NCBI GenBank assembly: GCA_016206745.1
Contig: JACQQW010000091.1
Location: forward strand, 1-8,794
Direction of reading: 5' to 3'
Origin: Candidatus Omnitrophota bacterium
GTDB lineage: Bacteria; Omnitrophota; Gorgyraeia; Zapsychrales; Fredricksoniimonadaceae
DNA length: 8,794 nt
A program made the position numbers and the translations under genes. The first letter of the stretch is position 1. The number at the start of each line of letters is the position of its first letter. Positions 6,336-8,794 of this stretch are shown one piece after another. The notes under the pieces are model-generated. The model was not told the DNA's origin. It was given only the letters and a program-made list of their open reading frames with translations, and did no database searches.

Positions 6336-6758
6336 TTATGAGTGTCGGAATGGATTGATGATTTTAACGCCTTCAATAATTTGTCCGTGCGAGAAATCTT
6401 CGCTAAGCAAGTACTTTGTCCTGGCGCTTTTTGCCGCGGCGATAATCATGGCGTCCCAAAATGACAATTGAAGCTTTTGATGAAGGAGCATGCTTTCTGA
6501 TAAAAGCGTTTTGTCGTTAATAATGACATGCCAATCAAGATAGGCATCGACAATATCGAACGCCACCCGGGGGCGTATTTTCTTTTTGATGAGGTTAAAA
6601 TAACATTCTTGCAACACCTGAATGCTTATAGAAGGAAACGGCGGGTCATTCCAAAATGTTTGGACAAGGTCTTTGGCTGTTGTATGTTTTGCCTTCTCAT
6701 CAACATCGTGCGCATAGATAAAAATATTCGCGTCAACGAAACATTCCCGTCCGGTCAT
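6336..6758 (-). CDS. vapC: PIN-domain toxin (second module)
   Basis: 140 residues. Active-site acids: D9 in CFVDANIFIYAHD, E51 in QVLQECYF, D102 in LSFWDAMIIAAA and D121 in LLSEDFSHG. This is a PIN ribonuclease of a different subgroup from the one at 2608-3027; the two share little beyond the catalytic positions. I chose the ATG at 6758, which has a GAGG six bases upstream and places the first aspartate at the usual position. A GTG at 6770 is possible. The start lies inside the antitoxin gene, overlapping it by 26 bases in another frame, so the pair is translationally coupled. The target RNA is unknown. Confidence 0.9.
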   Translation of the reverse strand: MTGRECFVDANIFIYAHDVDEKAKHTTAKDLVQTFWNDPPFPSISIQVLQECYFNLIKKKIRPRVAFDIVDAYLDWHVIINDKTLLSESMLLHQKLQLSFWDAMIIAAAKSARTKYLLSEDFSHGQIIEGVKIINPFRHS

Positions 6759-6978
6759 ACATTTCCTCACGTTTTAAGGGTTTGCCGCCAAGATGATAGC
6801 CCTTGCCAAGATGATGCAGGGCACGGTCTTTGGCTTTACGGTGGTCTGCTTTCCGGGTCAATCTTTCGGTCATTAAACCAATGAGCCATTGGGCCAGCGA
6901 TTTTTGCTCTTCCACCGCTTCTTTACGGGCCTGGATGAGGATTTTTTCATCGATACGAATGGTAAGATTTTTTGTCAT
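6733..6978 (-). CDS. Ribbon-helix-helix antitoxin
   Basis: 81 residues. NLTIRIDEKILIQARKEA, continuing to SLAQWLIGLM at residue 36, is a CopG/Arc-like ribbon-helix-helix: a DNA-contacting beta-strand then two helices. The basic tail (about 41-81) should bind the PIN toxin encoded next. The start at 6978 has a strong Shine-Dalgarno (AGGGGGA) and follows a recognisable promoter. An in-frame extension to 7116 would pass through that promoter and operator, so I reject it. The protein probably represses its own promoter through the inverted repeat at 7006-7020. Confidence 0.88.
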   Translation of the reverse strand: MTKNLTIRIDEKILIQARKEAVEEQKSLAQWLIGLMTERLTRKADHRKAKDRALHHLGKGYHLGGKPLKREEMYDRTGMFR

Positions 6979-6999
6979 ATTGTTCCCCCTATCGATTAG

Positions 7000-7028
7000 A
7001 GAATAGCACATTTTCTGTGCAATACCAA
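7000..7028 (-). promoter_or_regulatory. Promoter of the RHH-PIN module
   Basis: On the minus strand: -35 TTGGTA (7028-7023), a 17-base spacer and -10 TATTCT (7005-7000). The start of transcription is expected near 6993, giving a 15-base leader with the AGGGGGA ribosome site before the ATG at 6978. Confidence 0.65.
7006..7020. promoter_or_regulatory. Candidate operator inside the promoter spacer
   Basis: GCACA-N5-TGTGC, a perfect inverted repeat with 10-base half-site spacing, occupies 15 of the 17 bases between the -10 and -35 boxes. A bound ribbon-helix-helix antitoxin there would block RNA polymerase directly. Confidence 0.6.
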
Positions 7029-7115
7029 CATTTTTAAATGACAATTGAAGCGCCGGCCTGGCGGTTGTCGGTAGCTTTAAAGGGTTTGATGTGATCAGTG
7101 GAGTGTGATCCGTCA

Positions 7116-7595
7116 TTAAAACAACGGCTGGCCCTTTTCGCCCGGCGGGAGGGCCAGGGGGTCGGCGGCTTTATATGCATTGGGGTCAAAGACCCAGTTG
7201 AAGTCATTGGCCCTTTTCAAATACCATTCACCGGAGAATTTGATGTTTCCGGTCTTTTTATCAATGACCACCAGGTATTGCGTTTCCCGCAATTGGGTGT
7301 ACGTCTTGGCCATGGGGTCGGTGGAAATCGGTGAAAACCAATTATGGCCAAAGGCCACGAACCAATACTGCGTGTATTGCAATGCGGCCTGGGTGGTCTT
7401 GATGTCCGGCGCGGTGACGCGGTAGTCCCTGCTTTGCTGCATGCCGATGATTTCTTTCTGGGCAATGATTTTTGCTTCCTGTTCATCAACGCCGTTGAAA
7501 ACATCGACCAGGGTGTCGTAATTGCGGCGAATGGCCTCGGTGGAAGTGCATCCCGTAACGGTCAAAACCAAAATCACCAATAAAATAGTCTTCAT
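7116..7595 (-). CDS. Predicted lipoprotein (159 aa) of the recO-nuclease operon
   Basis: Starts MKTILLVILVLTVTGCTST: a short basic start, hydrophobic core and lipobox V13-T-G-C16, so a mature lipoprotein of 144 residues. The mature part has a charged helical stretch (about residues 18-50) and then a tyrosine/tryptophan-rich, beta-looking region with LVVIDKKTGNIKFSGEWYL, ending in a proline-rich tail. I recognise no named family. The ATG at 7595 overlaps the nuclease stop (ATGA), and AGGAGGGGG lies just upstream; a GTG two codons earlier is less likely. It is the last gene visible in this unit, and no clear terminator hairpin with a T-run follows. Confidence 0.82.
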   Translation of the reverse strand: MKTILLVILVLTVTGCTSTEAIRRNYDTLVDVFNGVDEQEAKIIAQKEIIGMQQSRDYRVTAPDIKTTQAALQYTQYWFVAFGHNWFSPISTDPMAKTYTQLRETQYLVVIDKKTGNIKFSGEWYLKRANDFNWVFDPNAYKAADPLALPPGEKGQPLF

Positions 7596-8155
7596 TGCCA
7601 CAACCCCCTCCTGTTTTGCCTGGCCTCATCAAACCATTGTTTGAACCGGTCCGCATAACGGACATTGGGCGGCACCGTCAATGGATAGGCATACCCCTCG
7701 CGGATGATCTTTTCATTGACGAACGTCCCGTCGCTTAAATACACATAAGCCAGCAATCGCCGGTAATGGTCGCGGCGCTCCACATCGTATTCCAGGCGCA
7801 CATCCCGTCCCTGCACCAAGGCCCGCGTAAAACCGGCCGCCTTTTCACCCATGGCCAATTGGGTCTTGCGGCTGGTCCGCCGGCGCGCCACGTCTTTGGA
7901 AAGCTTCTGATTATCATGGGTTTCCGGCGTGTCAATGCCGATGAGCCGCACCCGTTCCCCATTGTTGAGTTTTATGGTGTCCCCGTCGTTGACATAGGCC
8001 ACGCGATATGCTTCATTACCCGCTGGACCCGCCGAAACGGCCCTGGGCCCGCTTTTTTGATGGACCACCCACTGGCCGGTTGCCGCCATCACTGCGGCCA
8101 GGACCATGGCCAAAGTAATGGGCGCCCTCACGCTATTCTTTGCAGATCTTCTCAT
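7592..8155 (-). CDS. Staphylococcal-nuclease-like (thermonuclease) protein, secreted or anchored
   Basis: 187 residues. After a basic start (MRRSAKNSVR) a hydrophobic stretch at about 12-26 acts as a signal peptide or anchor. The SNase domain begins near residue 50. Active-site residues align with the staphylococcal enzyme: D57 and D59 in NDGDT (D19/D21), R70 in VRLIGIDTPET (R35), D75, T76 and E78 (D40/T41/E43) and R133 in HYRRLLAYVY (R87). It should be a Ca2+-dependent nuclease cleaving DNA and RNA outside the cytoplasm. The ATG overlaps the recO stop and the stop overlaps the lipoprotein ATG, each by four bases, so it is the middle gene of a tightly coupled trio. Nutrient scavenging, or processing of incoming or extracellular DNA, are possible roles; the sequence does not choose. 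Confidence 0.93.
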   Translation of the reverse strand: MRRSAKNSVRAPITLAMVLAAVMAATGQWVVHQKSGPRAVSAGPAGNEAYRVAYVNDGDTIKLNNGERVRLIGIDTPETHDNQKLSKDVARRRTSRKTQLAMGEKAAGFTRALVQGRDVRLEYDVERRDHYRRLLAYVYLSDGTFVNEKIIREGYAYPLTVPPNVRYADRFKQWFDEARQNRRGLWQ

Positions 8156-8794
8156 GACAAAAATTGCGTTGAACGCAAATGCCGGTCCAGGTGGAACACC
8201 AGGAAATGGTTGAGCACGTATTTTAATTCCTGTTTGATGGGCGCGCTTACCCCAAGGCGCACGGCCTGTCCCCAGGGTTCTTTTTGAATATGCAGGATGG
8301 ACGCCACCGCCCCTTTGGAAATGGCCATGGCCTCACCGGCCGCGTCCTCGAAACGGGCACACACAAGCCCGCCTAAACGTAAATTAAACCTCGCGCCCGC
8401 AGTAATGACGGTTGCGCAGCGCACACAGGATTCCAAATGCGGGCGAAACCCCGACAGGGACAAAATCTTGATCTGAAACATATGGACCAGTTTACTGATG
8501 TCGCAGACGGTCTGCGCATCTCTTAAAAAATCCCGCATCAGGCGGTAAACTTCCGCGTTTTGCTGTTCCACCGGCATGACCGTGTCCACCAGTTCCGACG
8601 CATAACTGGCCGCAGTCATGCGTTTTAAGTCCCGGCGCAGGCCGAAGAAATAATCCTTCATGTCGCAGTGGCTGATCAAATGGAGGTCGGAATTGTGGTA
8701 TTGATAATAAACGATGTCGTTGACGGAAAACCGGTCGACGCTGGAGCCGAATTTGGCGGGGTCTTTGCGGATGCCTTTGAGCACGCCCTTGACC
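8152..8794 (-). CDS. recO: DNA repair protein RecO, C-terminal part
   Basis: The 5' end lies outside the window; 213 residues are visible and continue in frame to the edge, so the GTG at 8784 is not the start. RecO works with RecR to load RecA onto SSB-coated single-stranded DNA and anneals strands. The visible part begins in the N-terminal OB fold (KGIRKDPAKFGSSVD), followed by the all-helical domain and a zinc-finger region. In the finger, CVRC is followed by GGLVCARF: three cysteines where many RecO proteins have four, with Phe in the last position. Such loss is known across RecO proteins, and some, like the E. coli one, lack the zinc site. The stop overlaps the nuclease ATG by four bases. 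Confidence 0.9.
   Translation of the reverse strand, partial: VKGVLKGIRKDPAKFGSSVDRFSVNDIVYYQYHNSDLHLISHCDMKDYFFGLRRDLKRMTAASYASELVDTVMPVEQQNAEVYRLMRDFLRDAQTVCDISKLVHMFQIKILSLSGFRPHLESCVRCATVITAGARFNLRLGGLVCARFEDAAGEAMAISKGAVASILHIQKEPWGQAVRLGVSAPIKQELKYVLNHFLVFHLDRHLRSTQFLS

Noticed and set aside
6265..6365. Minus-strand frame reading IPTLINGKAIHFKDAAIIAF near the end of the second PIN gene
   Set aside because: About 30 codons without a start codon and no family I recognise; more likely chance or eroded sequence.
6979..7116. N-terminal extension of the ribbon-helix-helix antitoxin
   Set aside because: It runs through the promoter and operator, adds 46 residues unlike the family, and the internal ATG at 6978 has a strong Shine-Dalgarno.
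1..8794. CRISPR array, tRNA/rRNA genes, intact insertion sequence or defence island
   Set aside because: No regularly spaced repeats, no transposase or integrase, and no RNA gene signatures seen on either strand.

Overview
The window reads as a slice of a bacterial chromosome, roughly half G+C. It carries bacterial housekeeping genes (recO, dtd), textbook sigma-70 promoters, lipobox-bearing lipoproteins and two PIN toxin-antitoxin modules. The one strongly archaeal-looking gene is a Hel308-type Ski2 helicase. DUF3352-like protein, NfnA-type flavoprotein, many small lipoproteins and a 'TTCGGGGACA' palindrome together suggest a candidate-phylum bacterium such as Omnitrophota. That placement is inference only. 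No stretch over 300 bases lacks a gene; the longest non-genic stretches are about 100-175 bases.

Layout, left to right. (1) Positions 1-2514, minus strand, in transcription order: a 658-residue membrane-anchored DUF3352-like protein, a 57-residue lipoprotein, and the first 114 codons of an NfnA/SudB-type flavoprotein cut by the window edge. The last two are one base apart. (2) 2608-3260, minus: a Phd/YefM-type antitoxin and VapC-type PIN toxin overlapping by ATGA, with a palindromic operator candidate upstream. (3) 3261-3441: a long perfect-but-one hairpin, a small tandem repeat, and a 19-codon gene stump (metal-dependent hydrolase start) that overlaps the end of dtd. (4) 3438-3869, minus: dtd. 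(5) 3977-6211, plus: the Hel308-like helicase, divergent from dtd. (6) 6336-6978, minus: a ribbon-helix-helix antitoxin and a second PIN toxin, with an inverted repeat filling the promoter spacer. (7) 7116-8794, minus: recO (5' end outside the window), a secreted or anchored thermonuclease-like protein and a lipoprotein, joined by two ATGA overlaps as one transcription unit.

The most striking regulatory observation concerns three promoters: those of the DUF3352-like gene, dtd and the helicase. Each has TTGAC(G/A), a 17-bp spacer and a -10 box placed so that the predicted transcript starts 0-2 bases before the start codon. These three genes therefore look leaderless, while the toxin-antitoxin genes and both lipoproteins have Shine-Dalgarno sequences. 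Two of the three promoters are 37/40 identical copies of the same element.

I do not see a defence island, CRISPR array, intact transposase, rRNA or tRNA. The best candidates for something new are the leaderless/duplicated promoter pattern, the archaeal-type repair helicase in a bacterial context, and the recO-nuclease-lipoprotein operon.
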